Shown: piece after piece, positions 33,877-41,070 of the stretch
Layout: every line of letters starts with the position of its first letter
Numbering within the stretch: position 1 is the first letter of the stretch
DNA from: an uncultured Bacteroidales bacterium
Lineage (GTDB): Bacteria; Bacteroidota; Bacteroidia; Bacteroidales; FEN-979
NCBI GenBank assembly: GCA_903929315.1
Contig: CAIYUC010000240.1
Span: forward strand, 1 to 41,070
DNA: 41,070 bases
Direction of reading: 5' to 3'
Translations under genes and position numbers: made by a program
Notes under the pieces: model-generated
Told to the model about the DNA's origin: nothing
Databases searched by the model: none
What the model saw: only the letters and a program-made list of their open reading frames with translations

Positions 33877-35454
33877 TTAATTTACTACAATTTTCTTATA
33901 GATATAGCCATCTTCCATTTTTACCTTCAGGTTATAGATCCCGGGTTTTAGTTCAGAACTGTTCAGGGATATAATCGTATTGTTAACTTTCTGGTTTAAG
34001 ATTACCTGCCCGATGATGTTAATGACCTGGACTTCCAGCATATTGGCACTTGCTTTAATGTTTAGTAAATCCTTAACGGGATTCGGGTAAACAGTGATGG
34101 AGGATTTTGAATGCTCATTGATTCCGAGTCCTCCCACATGAATGTAACCGTGTTTTATTAATGTGTTGGTTCCAAGAGCGCCTGTGACCCTTAATGTTAC
34201 ATCCCAGGATCCTCCGACGAGCCAATAAACCGGCGGTGGAGTTTTAAGGGTTGAAGAAGGTGGGGTACCGTTTTGGAATGTCCAGAGATAAGAAGTGAAC
34301 CTGCCCTGTGAGAGATTTTGGAAATGAGCAGAGTCCAAGACTAAGATGGATGTATCGCTTGACATAAAATTGGCCTGGAGAGCTAACACATTATTAAATT
34401 TGTTCATACCTCCAACTCCGGTCGTGACAAAACCACCGGCCCATCCTATAGAGTCATTAACCCATGTTTCTGCAAGGAATTGGACACCCAGGGTTTCACC
34501 CATATCTGAAAAGGTCGTGCAATCATCAAACGAATAATTCACTCCGGCCAGGTTATTGGTAGCGTCGGCACCGGTGGTAACCCAGGTGCTTGCAGTTCCA
34601 GGTACATAGGCCATATCATTCGAAAAATGTTCTCCCGTTGGTGTGATTGGAACCCAGGTGGTTCCGCCATCGGTTGTTTTTGCCAGGTTGCCGACAGTGG
34701 TCCCTGCACTTTTATCCATTACAAAACCGATAAGTGAATCCCTGAAGAAGGGTTGTATATAAATTGCACTCCATCCCGGAACAGCGGATACAGTCCAATT
34801 ATATCCCTTATCGATCGATTTGTAAACCCGTCCGAGGTTGGTTCCAAACCATACTGTATTACCCACAACTGAAAAGTAACCCACTACACCAAATTCACCC
34901 GTTTGCGGATTTGGAATTTGACCACCCGGAACTTTTGTCCATGTAGTCCCGCCATCGGTTGTAGTGTAAATTTCAAAATCACCACCAACAGGATCACCAA
35001 AACACCAGCCAACGTTAGCATCCCAGAAATAAACACAATCCGGAAAAGATGAACTTGTAAAGGCTGCTGTGGTCTGTTTTGCCCAGGTCGTACCACCATT
35101 GGTTGTTTTATATACACCATGCAATGTTCCTGTTCCTGAAGGATAGTAGGTGATAGCCCAAGCAGTATTTCCATCAATAGCAACAATGTTGGCAATTGAC
35201 AGTCCAGTGGCACCTGTTATTGTACCAGCTGTCCAAAGCGTACCACCATTCGTGGTCATTGTAAAATCGTGGCAAGCATTGGTAGGGGTTACTCCATCAT
35301 AAGCAGCAGCCCACACGACGTTTGCATTAACAGAAAACATATCTGTAATGCCCCTGGATTCAGCTAACCCACTGTTCTCTGTGACCCATAATTGGGCAAA
35401 TGAACCCATTGATAATGCCAAAATGGCAATAAAAGAAAGTACAATTCTCTTCAT
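33877..35454 (-). CDS. T9SS-secreted BNR/YCF48-like repeat protein
   Basis: The 525-residue protein has a signal peptide (cleavage near GSFAQ). Beta-propeller-like repeats follow with Asp-box phrases such as TTDGGTTW, TTNGGTTW and KSIDKGYNW. A PKD-like segment follows at about residues 365-440 (DSAHFQNLSQGRFTSYLWTF). The last 75 residues are a type A C-terminal sorting domain: VYPNPVKDLLNIKAS, then LEVQVINIIGQVIL and LKPGIYNLKVKM. This directs export by the type IX system. The protein is probably surface-attached or released; ligand and role are unknown. A -7 box lies 37 bp upstream of the start. Confidence 0.92.
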   Translation of the reverse strand: MKRIVLSFIAILALSMGSFAQLWVTENSGLAESRGITDMFSVNANVVWAAAYDGVTPTNACHDFTMTTNGGTLWTAGTITGATGLSIANIVAIDGNTAWAITYYPSGTGTLHGVYKTTNGGTTWAKQTTAAFTSSSFPDCVYFWDANVGWCFGDPVGGDFEIYTTTDGGTTWTKVPGGQIPNPQTGEFGVVGYFSVVGNTVWFGTNLGRVYKSIDKGYNWTVSAVPGWSAIYIQPFFRDSLIGFVMDKSAGTTVGNLAKTTDGGTTWVPITPTGEHFSNDMAYVPGTASTWVTTGADATNNLAGVNYSFDDCTTFSDMGETLGVQFLAETWVNDSIGWAGGFVTTGVGGMNKFNNVLALQANFMSSDTSILVLDSAHFQNLSQGRFTSYLWTFQNGTPPSSTLKTPPPVYWLVGGSWDVTLRVTGALGTNTLIKHGYIHVGGLGINEHSKSSITVYPNPVKDLLNIKASANMLEVQVINIIGQVILNQKVNNTIISLNSSELKPGIYNLKVKMEDGYIYKKIVVN

Positions 35455-35490
35455 GACTTTACTGATTTTAGTGAATAATTAATGTTTGCA

Positions 35491-35498
35491 CAAACTTA
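35491..35498 (-). promoter_or_regulatory. -7 box before T9SS protein gene
   Basis: The minus strand reads TAAGTTTG, a match to TAnnTTTG, 36 bp before the start codon. Confidence 0.5.
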
Positions 35499-35629
35499 CG
35501 TGAATTTTTTTGATTATATATAATAGTTTAAAAAATTATATCAAAATTGTGTTGATGATATTGAATTGAACGCATAAAGATACATATAAATTTACTATGA
35601 TGAAGTCCCTGGAGGTAAATTTAAATTAT

Positions 35630-35637
35630 TAATTTTG
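35630..35637 (+). promoter_or_regulatory. -7 box upstream of ffh leader
   Basis: TAATTTTG matches TAnnTTTG. Transcription from here would begin near 35644 and produce a leader of about 125 nt before the ffh start codon. Confidence 0.5.
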
Positions 35638-35641
35638 TAGC

Positions 35642-35747
35642 ATTGGGGAAAGAGTGATGGTTCATTCCTCTATTCCGTAGTATTGTTACTGGCATGACAA
35701 AAAATAAACAGGGATGCCATGGCCCGTTGGGTTAACATCCCTTTTTT
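35642..35747 (+). ncRNA. Candidate leader RNA/attenuator or small RNA before ffh
   Basis: About 105 nt lie between a -7 box and a hairpin with a T-run. The final hairpin pairs AGGGATG (35710-35716) with CATCCCT (35736-35742), with an inner GGCCC/GGGTT helix, and six T follow. An earlier TGGCAT (35690-35695) can pair with ATGCCA (35714-35719). That pairing would compete with the terminator stem. The conserved SRP RNA tetraloop motif is absent, so this is not an obvious 4.5S RNA. The call rests on structure only. Confidence 0.4.
35710..35747 (+). terminator. Terminator-like hairpin 22 bp before ffh
   Basis: The 7-bp stem AGGGATG/CATCCCT is extended by GGCCC/GGGTT (with G-U pairs) and followed by a run of T (35742-35747). 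The location directly before a start codon is unusual for a plain terminator, as discussed for the leader RNA. Confidence 0.6.
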
Positions 35748-35768
35748 AACACAACAACACATTATTTT

Positions 35769-37106
35769 ATGTTTGAAGGACTATCTGACAAACTTGACAG
35801 GGCATTTAAAGTATTAAAAGGGCACGGGCATATCACGGAGATCAATGTCTCCGAAACGCTCAAGGATGTGAGAAAAGCATTATTGGATGCTGATGTTAGC
35901 TTTAAGATTGCAAAACAATTTACCGATCAGGTAAAGGAAAAAGCCTTGGGGGAAAATGTGCTTACTTCTGTTTCACCCGGGCAGCTGATGGTTAAAATAG
36001 TCCATGATGAACTGGCCGGGCTTATGGGGGGAGAAAAGACCGATCTGGACTTGTCTGGTAATCCTGCCGTTATTCTTATCGCCGGGCTTCAGGGTTCCGG
36101 AAAAACCACCTTCTCTGCAAAGCTTGCAAATTATTTAAAAACCAAAAAAGGCAGAAACCCATTATTGGTTGCCGCGGATGTATACAGGCCTGCCGCGATT
36201 GAGCAGTTGAAAATTCTTGGGGGACAAATACAAACAGAAGTTTATACCGAAGAAGAAAGCAAAGAACCTGTCAAAATTGCAAAGCATTCTATCAATTATG
36301 CAAAAGAAAAAGGGTATAACGTAGTTATTATTGATACTGCAGGACGTCTTGCCATTGATGAAGAAATGATGGTTGAGATAGCTTCTGTAAAAAAAGCAGT
36401 CAATCCGCATGAAACCTTGTTCGTCGTGGATTCAATGACTGGCCAGGATGCTGTAAATACAGCAAAAGCATTCAATGACAGACTGGATTTTGAAGGTGTT
36501 GTATTAACCAAACTGGACGGCGATACAAGGGGAGGAGCTGCACTGACCATCAAAGCTGTGGTGAATAAGCCGATAAAATTCGTCGGGATCGGTGAAAAAA
36601 TAGATGCATTGGATATCTTCTACCCGGAAAGAATGGCCGACAGGATTCTGGGAATGGGTGATATCGTTTCATTGGTGGAAAAAGCACAGGAACAATATGA
36701 TGAAGTAGAAGCAAAGAAACTTCAGAAAAAGATTGCAAAAAACCAGTTTGACTTTGACGATTTCCTTGCGCAGATAAGACAGATTAAGAAAATGGGTAAT
36801 GTCAAGGATCTTATCGGAATGCTTCCTGGAATGGGGAAAGCCCTTCAGGATGTTGATATCGGAGATGATGCATTCAAAAGCATTGAAGCAATTATCCATT
36901 CAATGACACCCTCTGAACGCAATAATCCGGTAATCCTCAATGGCAGCAGGAGAAAAAGAATTGCCAGTGGTAGCGGTACTACCATACAGGAAGTTAACAG
37001 GCTTATCAAACAATTTGAAGATACAAGACGCCTGATGAAAATGGCAACCACGAACAAGGGAAGAGGGATGATAAACATGATGAAAAACATGAAAAACAAG
37101 AATTAA
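35769..37106 (+). CDS. ffh: Signal recognition particle protein Ffh
   Basis: Ffh binds signal peptides of nascent membrane proteins and docks with FtsY. The 445-residue protein has the N domain, the G domain (GLQGSGKTT near residue 106, DTAGR, TKLDGDTRGGAA) and the M domain with MGNVKDLIGMLPGMGK and a Met-rich end (MKMATTNKGRGMINMMKNMK). The length and order are typical. It is the first gene of a tight plus-strand group, followed by folD after 10 bp. Confidence 0.97.
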   Translation: MFEGLSDKLDRAFKVLKGHGHITEINVSETLKDVRKALLDADVSFKIAKQFTDQVKEKALGENVLTSVSPGQLMVKIVHDELAGLMGGEKTDLDLSGNPAVILIAGLQGSGKTTFSAKLANYLKTKKGRNPLLVAADVYRPAAIEQLKILGGQIQTEVYTEEESKEPVKIAKHSINYAKEKGYNVVIIDTAGRLAIDEEMMVEIASVKKAVNPHETLFVVDSMTGQDAVNTAKAFNDRLDFEGVVLTKLDGDTRGGAALTIKAVVNKPIKFVGIGEKIDALDIFYPERMADRILGMGDIVSLVEKAQEQYDEVEAKKLQKKIAKNQFDFDDFLAQIRQIKKMGNVKDLIGMLPGMGKALQDVDIGDDAFKSIEAIIHSMTPSERNNPVILNGSRRKRIASGSGTTIQEVNRLIKQFEDTRRLMKMATTNKGRGMINMMKNMKNKN

Positions 37107-37116
37107 CAAATAGATT

Positions 37117-38001
37117 ATGCGATTACTTGACGGAAAACTCATCGCAGACCAGATCAAAGCAGAGATAGCAAAAGAAGTAAAGGAGACCATGCTTGATAAA
37201 GGAATGAATGCTCCTCATCTTGCTGCTGTCCTGGTTGGAGATGATCCTGCAAGTGAAACCTATGTCACTTCCAAAGAAAAAGCCTGTAAAGAAGTAGGGT
37301 TCATTTCATCCGTCTATAAGTACCCATCAACACTGACACAACAAAAATTATTAGAGGTAGTGGATTTCCTTAACAAGGATGAAGAGGTTGACGGATTTAT
37401 CGTCCAATTACCATTGCCAAAACATATTGATGAGCGTAAGATCATCGAAAGGATCAATCCTGCAAAAGATGTGGATGGATTTCATCCTGTCAACCTGGGG
37501 CGAATGGTATTGAATCTTCCGGCTTATCTTCCGGCTACTCCCATGGGGATCATGACATTACTGGAACGTTACTCAATTGAAACCGCTGGAAAGCATTGTG
37601 TTGTATTGGGAAGAAGCCACATTGTCGGGACTCCAGTCAGTATATTAATGTCACGCAAAGCTAATCCCGGTAACGCGACCGTCACTTTATGCCATAGTTA
37701 TACCAAGGATTTAGGGATCCTCACCAACATGGCGGATATCCTAATTGTTGCAATGGGAATGCTTGAATTTGTTACGGCGGATATGGTTAAAAAGGGCGCC
37801 ATAGTAGTTGATGTAGGTATGCACAGGATACCGTCTGATGAAACCAAATCGGGTTTTAGGCTAAAAGGGGATGTTAAATTCGATGAAGTTTCAAGAAAAT
37901 GCAGCTATATTTCTCCCGTTCCCGGTGGTGTCGGTCTTATGACAATTGTGTCACTATTACAAAATACCCTGAAAGCAGCTAAAAAAGAGATAATATTTTA
38001 A
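37117..38001 (+). CDS. folD: Methylene-THF dehydrogenase/cyclohydrolase FolD
   Basis: FolD interconverts 5,10-methylene-THF and 10-formyl-THF in one-carbon metabolism. The 294-residue protein has the active-site Tyr49 and Lys53 in YVTSKEKA, the VDGFIVQLPLPKHI motif and DVDGFHPVN. The NADP-binding Rossmann part follows with VVLGRSHIVGTPVSILM, and the C-terminal signature PVPGGVGLMT. It lies between ffh and queE with gaps of 10 and 3 bp, so it is co-transcribed with them. Confidence 0.97.
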   Translation: MRLLDGKLIADQIKAEIAKEVKETMLDKGMNAPHLAAVLVGDDPASETYVTSKEKACKEVGFISSVYKYPSTLTQQKLLEVVDFLNKDEEVDGFIVQLPLPKHIDERKIIERINPAKDVDGFHPVNLGRMVLNLPAYLPATPMGIMTLLERYSIETAGKHCVVLGRSHIVGTPVSILMSRKANPGNATVTLCHSYTKDLGILTNMADILIVAMGMLEFVTADMVKKGAIVVDVGMHRIPSDETKSGFRLKGDVKFDEVSRKCSYISPVPGGVGLMTIVSLLQNTLKAAKKEIIF

Positions 38002-38004
38002 TCT

Positions 38005-38637
38005 TTGAACAAAGATCAGGAGATATTATTGAAAGCAGGGAAGTTGCTCCCTCTCATGGAAGAATTTTACTCTCTTCAGGGAGAAGGTTATCATACAGGG
38101 AAAGCGGCTTATTTTGCCCGCATCGGTGGCTGTGATGTGGGATGTCACTGGTGCGATGTCAAGGAATCATGGAATGCTGCATCCTGCCCCCCTGTTCATG
38201 CTGATCAGATCATCAACCATGCTGCCGGTTATCCCGCAAAAGCCGTTGTTATAACTGGAGGAGAACCTTTGCTCTATAACCTTGATTATCTGGCGAAAGG
38301 TTTACATGATAAGGGTCTGAAAACATTCCTTGAAACGTCCGGATCAAACCCGTTGACAGGCCAATGGGATTGGATCTGTGTTTCACCAAAAAAAGGATGT
38401 CCTCCATTGCCGGAAATATTTCCAATAGCCGATGAGTTGAAAGTCATCATTGAAGAATTTAATGATTTTGACTGGGCTGAAGAAAATGCTGCATTTGTCT
38501 CTGAAGATTGCATTCTCTATCTTCAGCCCGAATGGAGCATCCGCAAATCCATGATACCGCTTATAGTGAAATACATTCAGTCTCATCCACAATGGAAAAT
38601 TTCACTCCAGAGTCATAAATATATGGGTATACCCTAA
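38005..38637 (+). CDS. queE: 7-carboxy-7-deazaguanine synthase QueE
   Basis: QueE is a radical-SAM enzyme that makes 7-carboxy-7-deazaguanine in queuosine synthesis. The 210-residue protein has FYSLQGEGYHTGKAAYFARI followed by the cluster motif Cys43-x3-Cys47-x2-Cys50. The SAM-binding VITGGEPLL comes next. The ending SLQSHKYMGIP is characteristic. The start is a TTG at 38005, 3 bp after the folD stop; no ATG fits upstream of the conserved region. Other queuosine genes are not in the window. Confidence 0.95.
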   Translation: MNKDQEILLKAGKLLPLMEEFYSLQGEGYHTGKAAYFARIGGCDVGCHWCDVKESWNAASCPPVHADQIINHAAGYPAKAVVITGGEPLLYNLDYLAKGLHDKGLKTFLETSGSNPLTGQWDWICVSPKKGCPPLPEIFPIADELKVIIEEFNDFDWAEENAAFVSEDCILYLQPEWSIRKSMIPLIVKYIQSHPQWKISLQSHKYMGIP

Positions 38638-38662
38638 TTCTTAAATGCTAATGGCAAAATAT

Positions 38663-38690
38663 ATCCGGCATCCGGCATCTGGCATCTGTC
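38663..38690. repeat. Four-unit 7-bp array (ATCCGGC)
   Basis: Two copies of ATCCGGC are followed by ATCTGGC and ATCTGTC, 28 bp in total. The array fills most of the 65-bp gap between queE and the PorE-like gene. Confidence 0.85.
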
Positions 38691-38702
38691 TTAATACTTC
38701 TC

Positions 38703-40655
38703 ATGATGAAATTACTTCATAGCTCTTTTTTAATTTTTTCTCTACAGATTATTATCATCCTTCCTGCGTTCAGTCAGACACAACCGCTTAGTACGAGATC
38801 AAAAAAAGCTGAACACCTTTTTTTAGATGCCGGGGATGCCTATAATATCAGGGATTTTACCAAAGCGCTTAAAGATTTAAACAGAGCGATCGAAGAGGAT
38901 CCCTCTTTTGTCGAAGCTTATATCCTAAAAGGGGATATTTTCTCTGATGAAAAACGGATTGCAGATGCCATTTCATCTTACCGGCAAGCCACTGTTGCAA
39001 ATCCTGACTTTTCCCCCAATATTTATTATATCGTAGCAAATAACGAATTATTGATCGGGCGTTACCAGGATGCCGAAACAGATTATGAAAAATTCCTTTC
39101 GTATCCGAATATTTCATCTGAAAAAAAAGACAGATCGTTAACTAACATCCGTAACTGCGATTTTGGGCTGAATGAGATGGCACATCCTGTACCTTTTCAA
39201 CCGGTCAACCTGGGAGATAATGTAAATTCGGCACTCGATGAGTATGTAAATGCAATAACATCAGATGAACAACGGTTGTATTTTACCCGCAAATTACCCC
39301 GCAATGCTGAAACGATTGACCAGAGCAATGAATTTGAAGAAGATTTTTTCTATTGCGATAAACAGGATAGCGTTTGGACCAAAGCTTTAAACCTTGGCCC
39401 TCCGATCAATACTCATGGGAATGAAGGCGCTCTTTGCATTTCACCGGATGGAAAAAAGATTTTCTTTGCTGCCTGTAACCGGCCGGATGGTTATGGAAGC
39501 TGCGATATTTATTGGTCGAGAAAAGAAGGATTGCATTGGACCGTACCGGAGAATCTGGGACCTACCGTTAATTCTGCGGCATGGGATTCACAACCCTCAT
39601 TCTCTTCCGACGGAAAGACCCTCTATTTCGCAAGTAAAAGGGCCGGAGGCAAAGGGAGTTCGGATATATGGAAAACAGAATTGAAGCCGGATGGTTCATG
39701 GACTGAGCCGGTAAACCTGGGCGATTCCATCAATACAAGGGCGGAAGAAATGGCTCCGTTCATTCATCCTGATGATCAGACGCTGTATTTTTCATCCCGC
39801 GGTCATCCCGGGATGGGAGGACTTGATTTGTTCTATTCCAGGAAAGATGCGGCCGGCAATTGGAAAAAACCGGTAAATCTCGGGTACCCGATCAATACTT
39901 ATGCCGATGAGATTACCCTCATTGTGAATGCAAATGGTGATTTGGCTTATATCTCCTCGGATAAATTGGGTGGCAAAGGAAGACAGGATATCTATTCATT
40001 TAAATTATACAAAGAAGCCCAACCTCACAAAGCAACGTATTTTAAGGGGGTCGTTTATAACAGGGAAACAAGACAAAGATTGGCAGCCAAATTCGAGCTG
40101 ATCGACCTGGAATCCGGAAAAACGGTCATTGAGTCGTCATCTGATGCGCTTACCGGTGAATTTTTGTTATCCCTTCCGGTCAATAAAAATTACGCGTTGA
40201 ATGTTTCAAAAGAGGGTTATTTGTTTTATTCCGACAACTTTGCATTGGAAGGTGAAAATCCGAAAACAAAACCGTTCATAAAGGACATACCTCTCCAGGA
40301 AATAAAGGTTGGACAAACAGTTATCCTGAAAAATATTTTCTTTGATACGGATAAATATGACCTGAAAGAAGAATCAAAGGTGGAACTTGGAAAGTTGATA
40401 GACCTTTTGAACAAAAACCCAAAGATCAGGATTGAACTGAGCGGCCATACAGATAGTATTGGTTCGGAGGAACATAACAGGATCCTTTCAGAAAACAGGG
40501 CAGATGCCGTTTATGATTACCTTATACAACATGCAATCGCTAAAGAAAGGTTAACTTATGCCGGATTTGGCTTCTCCAGACCTATTGATACCAATGGAAC
40601 GGAGCAGGGGAGGGCGAACAACAGGAGAACGGAGTTTAAGGTTATTCAAAAGTAA
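38703..40655 (+). CDS. PorE-like OmpA-family protein (TPR, PD40, CRD, OmpA)
   Basis: The 650-residue protein has a signal peptide (cleavage near PAFSQ). Two or three TPR-like helices follow (AYNIRDFTKALKDLNRAIEE), then PD40/WD40-like propeller blades with phrases such as ISPDGKKIFFAACNRPDGY and SSDGKTLYFASKRAGGKGSS. Next is a carboxypeptidase-regulatory-like domain (about 455-540). An OmpA C-terminal peptidoglycan-binding domain ends the protein (IFFDTDKYDLKEESKVEL, then LSGHTDSIGSEEHNRILSEN and RRTEF). This is the domain order of PorE of the type IX secretion system. However, it lacks a lipobox cysteine, and PorE-type paralogues are numerous, so the role is uncertain. ATG codons at 38703 and 38706 are both possible starts. 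Confidence 0.9.
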   Translation: MMKLLHSSFLIFSLQIIIILPAFSQTQPLSTRSKKAEHLFLDAGDAYNIRDFTKALKDLNRAIEEDPSFVEAYILKGDIFSDEKRIADAISSYRQATVANPDFSPNIYYIVANNELLIGRYQDAETDYEKFLSYPNISSEKKDRSLTNIRNCDFGLNEMAHPVPFQPVNLGDNVNSALDEYVNAITSDEQRLYFTRKLPRNAETIDQSNEFEEDFFYCDKQDSVWTKALNLGPPINTHGNEGALCISPDGKKIFFAACNRPDGYGSCDIYWSRKEGLHWTVPENLGPTVNSAAWDSQPSFSSDGKTLYFASKRAGGKGSSDIWKTELKPDGSWTEPVNLGDSINTRAEEMAPFIHPDDQTLYFSSRGHPGMGGLDLFYSRKDAAGNWKKPVNLGYPINTYADEITLIVNANGDLAYISSDKLGGKGRQDIYSFKLYKEAQPHKATYFKGVVYNRETRQRLAAKFELIDLESGKTVIESSSDALTGEFLLSLPVNKNYALNVSKEGYLFYSDNFALEGENPKTKPFIKDIPLQEIKVGQTVILKNIFFDTDKYDLKEESKVELGKLIDLLNKNPKIRIELSGHTDSIGSEEHNRILSENRADAVYDYLIQHAIAKERLTYAGFGFSRPIDTNGTEQGRANNRRTEFKVIQK

Positions 40656-40661
40656 TTCAGA

Positions 40662-40693
40662 ATGCAGTAATGCAGTGATGCAGTAATGCAGAA
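40662..40693. repeat. Four-unit 8-bp array (ATGCAGTA)
   Basis: Units ATGCAGTA, ATGCAGTG, ATGCAGTA and ATGCAGAA fill 32 bp directly after the PorE-like stop codon. Confidence 0.85.
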
Positions 40694-40734
40694 ATTACAG
40701 GACTGCAGGTTTCAACCAAAAATTCCTTTATTTG

Positions 40735-40786
40735 GCGCGCGTCTCTGACGCGTGACAACTTAGCTTGCGCGCGTTTGTAACGCGTG
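40735..40786. repeat. GC-rich direct repeat pair
   Basis: Two 20-bp elements (40735-40754 and 40767-40786) share GCGCGCGT at one end and ACGCGTG at the other, with different 5-bp centres. Each could form a short CGCGT/ACGCG hairpin. Base composition contrasts sharply with the AT-rich surroundings. Confidence 0.75.
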
Positions 40787-40793
40787 GGTAATG

Positions 40794-41070
40794 TTAATCT
40801 TTCAAGCAACGAACGGAAAATGCATTATTTCTTAATGAAGGATAAACCGAAACACTCGGATCACCATCATTCATTCCATGCGCCCATGCTTTATCAGTTC
40901 CATGCGAAGTTGATGACCAGAAGAATGTCGCAAAACCCTGAAAATCCCAGGTTTTGTTAAGGTGTCTGGCGCCATATAGAAGAGCGTTAAAGCCTGAAAA
41001 TCCAGAATACTTCAGCGGACTGGCTGCAAAGGCATTGCTGATGTAATTTGCAAAAAGTGTATTCCAGTCA
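40794..41070 (-). CDS. FISUMP-domain protein, C-terminal part only
   Basis: An open minus-strand frame enters from the right edge and ends at a TAA at 40794. It encodes the last 91 residues of a FISUMP (Fibrobacter succinogenes major paralogous) domain. The visible ending has LYGARHLNKTWDFQGFATFF, WSSTSHGTDKAWAHG, SLRNNAFSVRCLKD. The aromatic WSS and AW pairs and the SVRC(V/L)KD end are typical. The start lies beyond the window, so signal peptide and upstream domains are unknown. These proteins are usually exported or surface-exposed; their function is not established. Confidence 0.85.
   Translation of the reverse strand, partial: DWNTLFANYISNAFAASPLKYSGFSGFNALLYGARHLNKTWDFQGFATFFWSSTSHGTDKAWAHGMNDGDPSVSVYPSLRNNAFSVRCLKD

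Noticed and set aside
35642-35747. Possible 4.5S/SRP RNA gene next to ffh
   Set aside because: The conserved SRP tetraloop region (GGAAG and AGCAGCC type blocks) is absent on both strands, so only a generic leader RNA is claimed.

Overview
The window looks like a chromosomal segment of an AT-rich member of the Bacteroidota, probably Bacteroidales-like. Support comes from a type IX secretion C-terminal sorting domain, a TonB-dependent receptor with a CarboxypepD_reg-like start, DUF4294, DUF5723, GWxTD and FISUMP families, and repeated TAnnTTTG -7 promoter boxes in front of genes. Most content is housekeeping. No phage, transposase, CRISPR array or plasmid gene was seen.

Layout: 1-3.9 kb holds dciA (DUF721), an exported SagB-like nitroreductase and a TMTC-like membrane protein with eight near-identical TPR units. 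3.9-6.6 kb is a minus-strand operon: E2 acyltransferase, DEDDh exonuclease, FAH-fold hydrolase. 6.7-8.7 kb is a GT2 fused to a degenerate sugar-phosphate transferase. 8.8-12.95 kb is the proteostasis group tRNA-Leu, tig, clpP, clpX, DUF4294. 13-20 kb holds a DUF5723 protein, an orphan OppC-type permease, tRNA-His, an exported thioredoxin-like protein, and M16 peptidase with smpB. 20.3-22.9 kb is a TonB-dependent receptor under a TPP riboswitch, divergent from aroQ. 23.4-28.8 kb holds a GT2, a GWxTD protein, two tRNA-Ser genes, an AlbA_2 protein and a C1 peptidase. 28.8-31.7 kb is pyrB-pyrI preceded by a cyclic-2,3-diphosphoglycerate-synthetase-like GTPase. 32-33.8 kb is argS, 33.9-35.5 kb a T9SS-secreted BNR/YCF48-like protein, 35.8-38.6 kb the ffh-folD-queE operon, and 38.7-40.7 kb a PorE-like OmpA protein. 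The right edge cuts a FISUMP-domain gene on the minus strand.

The most unusual feature is structural. Short tandem arrays with a 7-bp period and almost always exactly four units (28 bp) occur at many places, with unrelated unit sequences. They lie at gene boundaries (27.4 kb, 27.5 kb, 20.3 kb, 31.9 kb, 38.7 kb) and once inside the argS coding sequence. Related 8-bp and 9-bp arrays and several REP-like palindromes also occur. Other points of interest are the riboswitch-controlled receptor (probable uptake of thiamin or a precursor), a His-rich tail on trigger factor, and a possible attenuator or small RNA in front of ffh.
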